Counted from the first letter of the stretch, positions 1 through 4,372 are shown. The stretch is DNA of 6,128 nt from an uncultured Oscillospiraceae bacterium (GCA_934565775.1 CAKTIN010000096.1:1-6128); one strand, 5' to 3'. The notes: a model not told the origin generated them from the letters alone. Made by a program: numbers and translations.

Positions 1-7
1 CTTCCAT
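1..7 (-). CDS. Possible first codons of an unseen gene running off the left edge
   Basis: Only ATG GAA G is visible, reading leftwards out of the window. The call rests on the upstream extended -10 promoter and G-rich Shine-Dalgarno-like run inside the repeat arm. The mirror start at the right edge reads ATG GAA GAC, so the two outside genes may share their N-termini. The product cannot be inferred. Confidence 0.3.
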
Positions 8-28
8 GAAAACACCCCCGTTTCCTCT

Positions 29-37
29 ATTATAGCA
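29..37 (-). promoter_or_regulatory. Outward-facing extended -10 promoter in the left repeat arm
   Basis: On the minus strand the sequence reads TGCTATAAT: a perfect TATAAT (34-29) preceded by the TGN extended -10 motif. No good -35 box lies 16-18 bp upstream. A G-run (19-15) lies 7 nt before the ATG at 7-5 and could act as a weak ribosome binding site. The element is duplicated exactly at 6089-6097 on the plus strand. Confidence 0.6.
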
Positions 38-74
38 GAAACAGGGGCCTTTGGGTAGTTTTTTGACAGACTGA

Positions 75-103
75 AAGCGCCCCTCCTGCACGGAGGGGCG
101 CTT
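75..103 (-). terminator. Hairpin terminator after uraA
   Basis: A perfect 12-bp GC-rich stem (75-86 with 92-103) with a 5-nt loop lies 17 bp beyond the uraA stop codon. On the minus strand it is followed by only a short T-run (CTTTCAG), so it is a strong hairpin but not a textbook intrinsic terminator. It ends 1 bp from the inverted repeat arm and would insulate the outward promoter from uraA transcription. Confidence 0.7.
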
Positions 104-120
104 GGATTTAAGGTTCCGGC

Positions 121-1485
121 TTACACCTTGAAGTTTACAGAGGTGTCGCCCTGGAGATCGGTGCCGAACTCGTAGTCCTTGCCGGGGAGGATGGCGTTGA
201 GGAGAATGCCCACCAGAGCCGCCACAGCCAGGCCGGACAGGGTGATGTGCACATTGCCCACCGCGAAGGCGATGCCACCCACGTCGCCGGTGCCGTACTT
301 CAGGCCAATGGCCAGGACTAGGATCAGCGCGGCGATGAGCACGTTGCGGCTCTTGGTGAAGTCCACCTGGTTCTCCACCACGTTCCGGACGCCCACCGCA
401 GAGATCATGCCGTACAGCACCAGGCTCACGCCGCCCATGGTCGCGGCAGGCATGGACACGATGATCGCCGCGAACTTCGGGCAGAAGGACAGGAGCATGG
501 AGAACACGGCGGCCAGACGGATGACCTTGGGATCGTACACCCGGCTCAGAGCCAGCACGCCGGTGTTTTCGCCGTAGGTGGTGTTGGCAGGGCCGCCGAA
601 CAGCGCGGCCAGGGAGGTGGCCAGGCCGTCGCCCAGGAGGGTGCGGTGCAGGCCGGGGTCAGCGACGTAATTCTTGCCCACGGTGGAGGAGATGGCGCAC
701 ATATCGCCGATGTGCTCCACGATGGTCGCCAGGGAGATGGGGGCGATGGTGATAATGGCGGTCAGGAGCATTCCGCCGTCAAAGTCCTTGCCGAAGATGG
801 ACAGGGCGGTGTTCTCCCAGATGACCGGCAGGCCAATCCACTTGGCAGATGCGACATTCTCCGCCAGAGTTGCCCGGGCGGCGGGGTCCACGATCATGGC
901 CACCACATAGGAGGCGACTACGCCCAGCAGGATGGGGACGATCTTGACCATGCCCTTGCCCCAGATGTTGCACACGACGACCACGCCGATGGCGACCAGA
1001 GCCACCAGCCAGTTGGCGGAGCAGCTGCCGATGGCCGTGCCGGACAGGGTCAGGCCGATGGCAATAATGACGGGGCCGGTCACGATGGGCGGGAAGAAGC
1101 GCATGACCTTCTTGGCGCCGAATACCTTAAAGAGCAGGGCAAGCACCAGATAAACCAGGCCGGCCACAGCCACGCCGAAGCCGGAGTAGGTTAGGGGGAT
1201 CTGCTGGCCGGAGCCGGTCATCAGACCGTAAGCACCCAGGAAGGCGAAGGAGGAGCCCAGGAAGGCGGGCACCTTCCGGCCGGTGATGAGGTGGAACAGC
1301 AGCGTGCCCAGGCCTGCGAAGAACAGGGTGGTGGAGACGTTCAGTCCGGTAATGGCGGGCACCAGCACCGTTGCGCCGAACATGGCGAACATATGCTGCA
1401 GACCCAGCAGGAGCATTCTGGGGGTTCCCAGGGTGCGGGCGTCATAAATGGGCTCCTGCCCCACGGTTTTCTTGTCTTTTGCCAT
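121..1485 (-). CDS. uraA: Uracil permease (NCS2 / UraA-PyrP family)
   Basis: This 454-aa inner-membrane protein probably imports uracil by proton symport for salvage to UMP. Length and hydrophobicity fit the NCS2 nucleobase transporters with 14 membrane segments. The N-terminal family signature GLQHMFAMFGATVLVP is at residues 28-43, EHIGD at 257-261 and the highly conserved NTTYGENTG loop at 301-309. E257 and E306 align with E. coli UraA Glu241 and Glu290, which bind uracil. The position of E. coli His245 is Asp261 here. The closeness to UraA/PyrP favours uracil over xanthine, but that is inference. The ATG at 1485 has an AAAGGAAG ribosome binding site (1499-1492) 6 nt upstream. The gene has its own promoter at 1746-1718 and a leader of about 225 nt with a leader ORF and a terminator-like hairpin, so it is probably controlled by attenuation. 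Confidence 0.95.
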   Translation of the reverse strand: MAKDKKTVGQEPIYDARTLGTPRMLLLGLQHMFAMFGATVLVPAITGLNVSTTLFFAGLGTLLFHLITGRKVPAFLGSSFAFLGAYGLMTGSGQQIPLTYSGFGVAVAGLVYLVLALLFKVFGAKKVMRFFPPIVTGPVIIAIGLTLSGTAIGSCSANWLVALVAIGVVVVCNIWGKGMVKIVPILLGVVASYVVAMIVDPAARATLAENVASAKWIGLPVIWENTALSIFGKDFDGGMLLTAIITIAPISLATIVEHIGDMCAISSTVGKNYVADPGLHRTLLGDGLATSLAALFGGPANTTYGENTGVLALSRVYDPKVIRLAAVFSMLLSFCPKFAAIIVSMPAATMGGVSLVLYGMISAVGVRNVVENQVDFTKSRNVLIAALILVLAIGLKYGTGDVGGIAFAVGNVHITLSGLAVAALVGILLNAILPGKDYEFGTDLQGDTSVNFKV

Positions 1486-1552
1486 AAAAAACTTCCTTTC
1501 TCTACTTTATCCGCAACGATTGCCACGGCACGAGAGAAAGGAAGAAAGAAAC

Positions 1553-1573
1553 AATACCCCCAATAGGGGCATT
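1553..1573 (-). terminator. Attenuator-like terminator in the uraA leader
   Basis: On the minus strand AATGCCCC (1573-1566) pairs with GGGGTATT (1560-1553): 8 bp including one G-U, with a 5-nt loop. It is followed by a pyrimidine-rich tail, GTTTCTTTCTTCC (1552-1540). It lies about 67 bp before the uraA start, so it would end transcription before the gene. The first two bases of the stem are the last two of the leader-peptide stop codon TAA (1574-1572). An alternative pairing competes with it: GGGGCA (1592-1587) with TGCCCC (1571-1566). The two folds are mutually exclusive. Confidence 0.65.
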
Positions 1574-1670
1574 AGACCTTGGTCCTTGCCCCCGCCCGGC
1601 AACGATGCCGGTGAAGCTGAGAAAAAGAAACACGAATCGTGCGCCCGGTACACAGCGTGACCTTCCGCAT
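1572..1670 (-). CDS. Putative 32-aa leader peptide of uraA
   Basis: This short ORF starts at ATG 1670 with an excellent AGGAGGG ribosome binding site (1684-1678) 7 nt upstream. It ends at TAA 1574-1572, directly on the base of the terminator stem. The predicted peptide has 32 residues, seven of them Arg, begins MRKVTLCTGR and has no obvious membrane segment. It starts about 40 nt after the predicted transcription start. Codons 14-18 (GTT TCT TTT TCT CAG) are transcribed from a U-rich tract. This arrangement (leader ORF, U-rich tract, stop codon at the terminator) matches the logic of E. coli pyrBI UTP-sensing attenuation. Arg-codon sensing is a less likely alternative. It has not been matched to any known peptide. 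Confidence 0.55.
   Translation of the reverse strand: MRKVTLCTGRTIRVSFSQLHRHRCRAGARTKV
1596..1611 (-). promoter_or_regulatory. Upstream hairpin in the uraA leader (possible pause hairpin)
   Basis: A 6-bp GC-rich stem, CCGGCA (1611-1606) with TGCCGG (1601-1596), has a 4-nt loop. It lies between a U-rich tract (GTTTCTTTTTCTC, about 1631-1619) and the terminator hairpin, inside the leader ORF. A hairpin here could assist RNA polymerase pausing, or hold apart the GGGGCA strand that competes with the terminator. Its role is inferred only from its place. Confidence 0.45.
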
Positions 1671-1717
1671 GACTCGTCCCTCCTCGCAGCTCCATGGTGG
1701 ATTTGCTTACTTGGGAC

Positions 1718-1746
1718 AGTATACAGGAATTTTACAAAAAATGCAA
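1718..1746 (-). promoter_or_regulatory. Sigma-A promoter of uraA
   Basis: On the minus strand: TTGCAT (1746-1741), a 17-bp spacer, then TATACT (1723-1718). The expected transcription start is near 1711, giving a leader of about 225 nt before the uraA ATG. The spacer is T/A rich. No PyrR-type binding loop or known pyrimidine riboswitch was recognised downstream. A second TTGACA (1796-1791) lies further upstream but has only a poor -10 partner. Confidence 0.75.
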
Positions 1747-1838
1747 TCCCGCATTCCGCTCAATCTTTTTAACAGAATTTTCACACATTTTGTCAACCTG
1801 CACAACGCCGTCCGGTTGTTTTCGTAAAATCTGCGGGG

Positions 1839-2081
1839 TCAGTAACGCAAATAGCGCCGCAGCCGGGCCTCCGCCCGCTTGAGATTCCGGCAAATGGTGC
1901 TTTTGTTTACGCCCCGCTCCCGGGCCATGTCGGTGATGGTCTTTCCCTGGAGATAGAACCCCACCAGCGCCTCCCGCTGCAGGGGGGTGAGCTCCCGGTC
2001 AATGACGTTGGCGACCCGCTTTTTCTGGATGGATTGGGGCAGATACGGCCCCAAATAGCCGCTATACTCGATATTTCGCAT
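1839..2081 (-). CDS. Small sigma-70 region-4-like helix-turn-helix protein
   Basis: This 80-aa predicted DNA-binding protein has a C-terminal half (about residues 31-78, from LTPLQREALV to LRRYLRY) that resembles sigma factor region 4. Its recognition-helix segment is TITDMARERGVNKSTICRNLKRAE (given in part: ITDMARERGVNKSTICRN). Region 2 is absent, so it cannot be a full sigma factor. Such stand-alone domains occur as small regulators, often in phages and integrative elements of Clostridia. Residues 1-29 are basic and tyrosine-containing with no recognised domain. The ATG overlaps the end of the preceding gene by 20 bp, and a G-rich site (AAAGGGGG) lies inside that gene, so translation is probably coupled. 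It is the last gene of a three-gene operon. Its target is unknown; the divergent control region is a candidate. Confidence 0.8.
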   Translation of the reverse strand: MRNIEYSGYLGPYLPQSIQKKRVANVIDRELTPLQREALVGFYLQGKTITDMARERGVNKSTICRNLKRAEARLRRYLRY

Positions 2082-2295
2082 CCCGGTAGTACCCCCTTTC
2101 GTAGTACCTGGCCGTGTACTCCGCCAGGAGGTTCATCTCCGTGAGCAAGGGGGTCAATGCGGCAATGCGCCGCTGGAGGCGCCATCGGGCCTCCGGGTCT
2201 GTCTCCTGTGCCAGGGCCCGCCGCAGAAGCGACAGCCGCCGGCGCAGGAGCTCCGCCGCCGCCTCATAGTCGGCGGACAGCTCCTGAAGGGTCAT
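2062..2295 (-). CDS. Small helical protein of unknown function, middle gene of the regulatory operon
   Basis: This 77-aa protein is predicted to be almost wholly alpha-helical. Leu/Ala/Arg-rich helices cover about residues 2-60 (ADYEAAAELLRRRLSLLRRA, then ARWRLQRRIAALTPLLTEMN), suggesting a coiled-coil hairpin. The C-terminus is tyrosine-rich (EYTARYYERGYYRD). The start at 2295 is preferred over an upstream in-frame ATG at 2352 because GGAGG lies 5 nt before it and its ATG overlaps the stop of the zinc-ribbon gene (ATGA). Its own stop lies 20 bp inside the HTH gene. Tight overlaps on both sides suggest the three products act together, for instance as accessory subunits of the HTH protein. This is inference; no domain family was recognised. 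Confidence 0.7.
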   Translation of the reverse strand: MTLQELSADYEAAAELLRRRLSLLRRALAQETDPEARWRLQRRIAALTPLLTEMNLLAEYTARYYERGYYRDAKYRV

Positions 2296-2441
2296 GGCCG
2301 CCTCCGGCAATCCCGGCAAAGGAGCTCCCGGCCATAGAGCTCTCCGCCGCACCGGGGACAGCGCCCGGCGGGCCTGTCCGTCTGGCGGTCCCGGGGCAGT
2401 AAATCCGCCCCCCGGCAGGATCTGGGTATCCGCTGTTCCAT
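2292..2441 (-). CDS. 49-aa zinc-ribbon microprotein, first gene of the regulatory operon
   Basis: A short gene with a clear zinc-ribbon signature: CPRCGGELYGRELLCRDC at residues 28-45 (C28, C31, C42, C45; CxxC-x10-CxxC), which should bind one zinc ion. The N-terminal half is Arg-rich and probably unstructured, and an extra Cys lies at position 9. The ATG at 2441 is chosen because GGAGG lies 8 nt upstream. An in-frame ATG at 2456 has AAGGAG only 1 nt before it, too close to work well. The stop TGA overlaps the next start (ATGA). Its role could be nucleic-acid or protein binding alongside the helical and sigma-4-like proteins. It is easily missed by gene callers because of its size. Confidence 0.7.
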   Translation of the reverse strand: MEQRIPRSCRGADLLPRDRQTDRPAGRCPRCGGELYGRELLCRDCRRRP

Positions 2442-2569
2442 TTCAAGGTCCTCCATTCTCCTTGGTGAATTTCAGGCACTGGGCCTGGATCGGGCGAACC
2501 TATCCGGAACTGTCAGCCAGGTGCGGGCGGGAACCGCTCTCGGGCCATTTCGACAATTTATGTACTTTC

Positions 2570-2595
2570 TAATATCTTTTATCTTCCAGATATTA
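2570..2595. promoter_or_regulatory. Inverted repeat TAATATCT-N10-AGATATTA, candidate operator
   Basis: Two perfect 8-bp arms (2570-2577 and 2588-2595) are separated by 10 bp, so half-site centres lie 18 bp apart. The site covers the predicted transcription start of the three-gene operon and lies in the region shared with the divergent XRE gene. Either HTH protein could bind it. As RNA it could also form a weak AU-rich hairpin. Confidence 0.5.
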
Positions 2596-2600
2596 CCATT

Positions 2601-2629
2601 ATGATACTACACATTCCGTGTGCTGTCAA
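2601..2629 (-). promoter_or_regulatory. Sigma-A promoter of the three-gene operon
   Basis: On the minus strand: TTGACA (2629-2624), a 17-bp spacer, then TATCAT (2606-2601). The start of transcription should be near 2594, leaving a 5' leader of about 150 nt. The spacer holds a small dyad, CACA-N5-TGTG (2610-2622). A 12-bp palindrome CCCGGGCCCGGG (2635-2646) lies just upstream of the -35 box. Both are possible operator sites. Confidence 0.75.
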
Positions 2630-2760
2630 GCCCCCCCGGGCCCGGGAAAGAAAAATCTTTTTCTGTGGAGACAAGCAGCCCAAATTCCCTTTCTTTTGCA
2701 GGATTTTATTGGTATCTTAGGAGGCAGCAGTTCCTTGGGAGAAAGGGAGGAAGCACAGCA

Positions 2761-3108
2761 ATGCTAGGGGCAAGAATATCGGCGCTGCGCCGGGACGCAG
2801 GAATGAGCCAGTCGGAGCTGGCCCGGCGGCTGGGCGTCAGCAGCAGCGCGGTGGGGATGTATGAACAGGGCCGGCGGGAGCCCTCCGCCGAACGGCTGGT
2901 GAAAATTGCCAGGCTGTTTTCCGTCTCAACGGACTATTTGCTCACCGGCGTGCCCTCCGCCCCCGGAGACAGCCGGGGCTTTGCCCGGGCTCTGAGCCAG
3001 TCTCTGGCCGTGGCCCAGCGGCAGAACGCCCTGCGCCGCCGGGAGGGTGGGGGCTTTGCGCCGGAGGAGCTGCGGGTTTTGGTCCAGGCCCTGCTGGAGA
3101 GGCCTTGA
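2761..3108 (+). CDS. XRE-family (Cro/CI-type) transcriptional regulator
   Basis: This 115-aa DNA-binding protein has an N-terminal HTH_3 domain (residues about 5-61). SQSELARRLGVSSSAVGMYE (16-35) forms the helix-turn-helix, followed by the usual QGRREPSAERLVKIARLFSVSTDYLLTG-type end of the domain. The C-terminal part (65-115) is Arg/Gln/Ala-rich and has no enzymatic domain; it may mediate dimer formation. The ATG at 2761 is chosen because GGGAGG lies 10 nt upstream and the HTH domain starts right after it. An in-frame GTG at 2620 would add 47 residues unlike the family. It is divergent from the three-gene operon, which suggests it regulates itself and possibly that operon. The tadA -35 box overlaps its stop codon. 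Confidence 0.9.
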   Translation: MLGARISALRRDAGMSQSELARRLGVSSSAVGMYEQGRREPSAERLVKIARLFSVSTDYLLTGVPSAPGDSRGFARALSQSLAVAQRQNALRRREGGGFAPEELRVLVQALLERP

Positions 3109-3133
3109 CCCGGAGCCCGGTATGGGCTATGAT
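3105..3133 (+). promoter_or_regulatory. Promoter of tadA, overlapping the XRE stop codon
   Basis: TTGACC (3105-3110), a 17-bp spacer, then TATGAT (3128-3133). The TGA within the -35 box (3106-3108) is the stop codon of the XRE gene. Transcription should begin near 3140, leaving a leader of about 20 nt before tadA. A dyad AGCCC-N5-GGGCT (3114-3128) fills the spacer and could bind a regulator. Confidence 0.7.
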
Positions 3134-3160
3134 AAATGCAAGTACATCAGGAGGCAAGCA

Positions 3161-3655
3161 ATGGAAGATCATGATTTTATGGCCATGGCGCTGGACCTGG
3201 CAAAAGAGGCGGCAGCCGAGGGGGAGGTCCCCGTGGGCTGCGTGATTACCCTGGGGGACCGGGTCGTGGGCCGGGGGCAGAACCACCGGGAGGCCCGGCG
3301 GACCGCCCTGGGGCATGCGGAGCTGGAGGCCATCGCCCAGGCCTGCGAGACCCTGGGGGGCTGGCGGCTGTGGCAGTGCACCCTCTATGTGACCCTGGAG
3401 CCCTGCCCCATGTGCGCCGGGGCGATCATCAACGCCCGGATTCCCCGGGTGGTTTACGGGGCCCGGGATCCCAAGACCGGGTCCTGCGGCTCGGTGTGTG
3501 ATCTGTTCTCCATGGCCTATAACCATCACCCGGCCTGCGAGGGCGGCGTGCTGGAGGAGGAATGCACCCAGGTGCTTCAGGATTTCTTCCGGGACCTCCG
3601 GGCGGCGCTGGCCAGCCGCCCCCGCTGGCGGCGCTCCGGCGCCGGGGTGCCATAG
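3161..3655 (+). CDS. tadA: tRNA-specific adenosine deaminase
   Basis: TadA deaminates adenosine at the wobble position 34 of tRNA-Arg(ACG) to inosine, in the cytoplasm. The 164-aa product has the complete zinc-deaminase site: HAE at residues 52-54 (H52 zinc ligand, E54 proton shuttle) and PCPMC at 81-85 (C82 and C85 zinc ligands). It also has the N-terminal EVPVGCVI strand (22-29), N41, and the TadA-typical GARDPKTGSCGS (100-111) and FFRDLR (142-147). These separate it from cytidine, guanine and dCMP deaminases. Length is normal; the last 15 residues are Arg/Gly-rich and probably disordered. The ATG at 3161 has a perfect AGGAGG (3149-3154) 6 nt upstream; an in-frame upstream extension to 3047 overlaps the XRE gene and is not used. 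It has its own promoter. No strong terminator follows. Confidence 0.95.
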   Translation: MEDHDFMAMALDLAKEAAAEGEVPVGCVITLGDRVVGRGQNHREARRTALGHAELEAIAQACETLGGWRLWQCTLYVTLEPCPMCAGAIINARIPRVVYGARDPKTGSCGSVCDLFSMAYNHHPACEGGVLEEECTQVLQDFFRDLRAALASRPRWRRSGAGVP

Positions 3656-3698
3656 TTCCCTCCGGAACAAGCGGCGCGGAAAGGCCCGGACGCCAGCG

Positions 3699-3752
3699 GC
3701 ACCCGCCCTTTCCACAAGGAAGCCTTTGGCCTTCTGAAATTTCCGAACTTTT
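3699..3752. repeat. Direct repeat copy 1 (54 bp)
   Basis: Matches 4251-4304 without gaps at 51 of 54 positions, at an offset of exactly 552 bp. It starts GCACCCGCCCTTTCC and ends in AACTTTT. A GCGG-CAC-CCGC hairpin (3696-3706) lies at its left edge. Inside, a 7-position hairpin (3718-3724 with 3728-3734) keeps all but one pair. Similar GC-rich hairpin text recurs as dispersed repeats in Oscillospiraceae genomes, as far as I recall; this was not checked. Confidence 0.9.
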
Positions 3753-3755
3753 CAG

Positions 3756-3784
3756 TTAAAATTTGGACGTGTACTAATTATAAT
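3756..3784 (+). promoter_or_regulatory. Candidate promoter driving the structured intergenic region
   Basis: A perfect TATAAT (3779-3784) lies 17 bp after TTAAAA (3756-3761), which matches the -35 consensus at four of six positions. It follows direct repeat copy 1 and points into the hairpin-rich stretch; no gene with a ribosome binding site lies close downstream. The predicted start is near 3791. Confidence 0.5.
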
Positions 3785-3790
3785 CTTCAG

Positions 3791-4235
3791 ATTTCCACAT
3801 ATTCGTGCGAATTTTTCGCTCTAAACTAACGCCATCTTGTTATGTTTGGCACCATCGGGCGGCATGATGCACCTCTCCCGGTGCAACTGCCGTCAAACTT
3901 TGCCCGGTGCATTTCGGGCGTGTGCGCGGCCAAGCGCTGCCGCGTGTCGAAACAAAGCCGGTGCGACGTAGCGGCTTACAAGTTTTGCCTGGAAATTATC
4001 CCGTACCGCCGCCTAGGACCCCGGGTCCGGGCCGCAGCCCGGTGGGCTTTCGGCCCTTTCCCCCAGAGGAAAGGGCCCCGCCGGGGGCAGTGCAGGTTGC
4101 AGCGACTGAGCGCTGATGCAAAACGAGAAAGGCGGTTGATGGAAGGCCTTCTCAAAACGGGATAGCTTACAATCCCTCAATCAAAAATCAAAGATTTTTG
4201 TGTGGTGCGCTTGCCACCGGCAAGCGTCCTATTTT
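3791..4235 (+). ncRNA. Candidate structured RNA / hairpin-rich non-coding element
   Basis: This region is far more foldable than the other intergenic regions. Visible stems include 3860-3892 (CGGCA/TGCCG plus TGCACC/GGTGCA), 3902-3919, 3924-3945, a helix CTTTG/CAAAG (3898-3902 with 3953-3957) enclosing the last two, CCGGGC/GCCCGG (4027-4042), a perfect 10-bp stem (4052-4061 with 4068-4077), 4097-4121, 4125-4153, 4159-4176, a perfect 8-bp stem 4182-4200 and a perfect 8-bp stem 4208-4226 followed by TCCTATTTT, which could end transcription. A candidate promoter lies just upstream and direct repeats flank it. It matches no RNA class I can recognise: the conserved cores of SRP RNA, RNase P RNA, tmRNA and common riboswitches are absent. 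It may instead be a dispersed non-coding element. A 107-codon ORF here (3842-4165) has no ribosome binding site. Confidence 0.45.
4208..4235 (+). terminator. Hairpin at the end of the structured element, possible terminator
   Basis: CGCTTGCC (4208-4215) pairs perfectly with GGCAAGCG (4219-4226) around a 3-nt loop. It is followed by TCCTATTTT, a weak U-rich tail. Just before it is another perfect 8-bp stem, CAAAAATC/GATTTTTG (4182-4200). Together they would close a transcript started near 3791. Confidence 0.5.
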
Positions 4236-4250
4236 GATCCGCTGCGGGTT

Positions 4251-4304
4251 GCACCCGCCCTTTCCACAAGGGAGCCTTTGGCTTTCTGAAATTTCTGAAC
4301 TTTT
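4251..4304. repeat. Direct repeat copy 2 (54 bp)
   Basis: The second copy of the repeat at 3699-3752, differing at 4272, 4283 and 4296. Its left edge again carries a GC hairpin (GCGGGT-TGC-ACCCGC, 4244-4258). Its internal 7-bp hairpin (4270-4276 with 4280-4286) is fully paired, counting two G-U pairs. After 4304 the two copies diverge, apart from a shared TTTGGAC a few bases later. Confidence 0.9.
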
Positions 4305-4355
4305 TTGGACAAAAATGGGTGCTTTCTAACCAAAAAACATCTTATTATGATCTGC

Positions 4356-4372
4356 GGCGGGACGTACCCGCC
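4356..4372 (+). promoter_or_regulatory. GC hairpin in the spoIIP upstream region
   Basis: GGCGGG (4356-4361) pairs with CCCGCC (4367-4372) around a 5-nt loop, then CGATTTTAATT follows. It lies 33 bp before the spoIIP ATG, downstream of a weak -10-like TATGAT (4346-4351). It could be a terminator shielding spoIIP from upstream transcription, or an attenuator. Its sequence resembles the hairpins at the left edges of both direct repeats. Confidence 0.45.

Larger units (their letters stand above)
1..73. repeat. Left arm of a perfect 73-bp inverted repeat
   Basis: Read base by base, 1-73 is the exact reverse complement of 6053-6125, with no mismatch or gap. The match ends at base 73/6053 on the inner side; on the outer side it is cut off by the window edge and may continue. 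On the minus strand the arm contains an extended -10 element and an ATG at 7-5, so it reads outward as a promoter plus gene start. The arms could be the ends of two inverted copies of a longer element or duplicated gene outside the window. Confidence 0.97.
2442..2760. promoter_or_regulatory. Divergent control region between the three-gene operon and the XRE gene
   Basis: These 319 bp hold no convincing protein gene. They contain the operon promoter (2629-2601), the 8-bp inverted repeat (2570-2595), the GC palindrome (2635-2646) and an AT dyad AGAAAAA-TC-TTTTTCT (2649-2664). For the XRE gene, the best plus-strand promoter is an extended -10, TGGTATCTT (2710-2718), with a poor -35. The operon's leader (about 2594-2442) shows no recognised riboswitch. 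Confidence 0.55.

Noticed and set aside
63..68. TTGACA pointing inward in the left repeat arm (and its mirror on the right)
   Set aside because: No -10 box at 16-18 bp on either side; the downstream bases form the hairpin.
646..1194. A 182-codon plus-strand ORF opposite uraA
   Set aside because: His/Gly/Asp-rich translation typical of the antisense strand of a membrane-protein gene.
1507..1695. A longer minus-strand ORF in the uraA leader starting at ATG 1695
   Set aside because: It lacks a ribosome binding site and runs through the terminator hairpin; the ORF at 1670-1572 has an excellent site and a meaningful stop position.
1768..1796. A second promoter upstream of uraA (TTGACA at 1796-1791)
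   Set aside because: The -10 at 17 bp is GTTAAA, only three of six matches; the promoter at 1746-1718 is much better.
2735..2767. A 10-codon TTG-started ORF before the XRE gene, with AGGAGG at 2719-2724 and overlapping the XRE ATG
   Set aside because: The spacing is acceptable, but a TTG start and ten codons are too little evidence; the AGGAGG may be chance.
2942..3715. A 257-codon minus-strand ORF opposite the XRE gene and tadA
   Set aside because: Antisense shadow: Pro/Gly/His-rich, no recognisable domain, and no good ribosome binding site seen.
3842..4165. A 107-codon plus-strand ORF in the intergenic region
   Set aside because: No ribosome binding site before the ATG, Arg/Cys-rich low-complexity product, and it runs straight through the stems of the hairpin-rich region. 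A second overlapping frame is also open, which suggests composition rather than coding.
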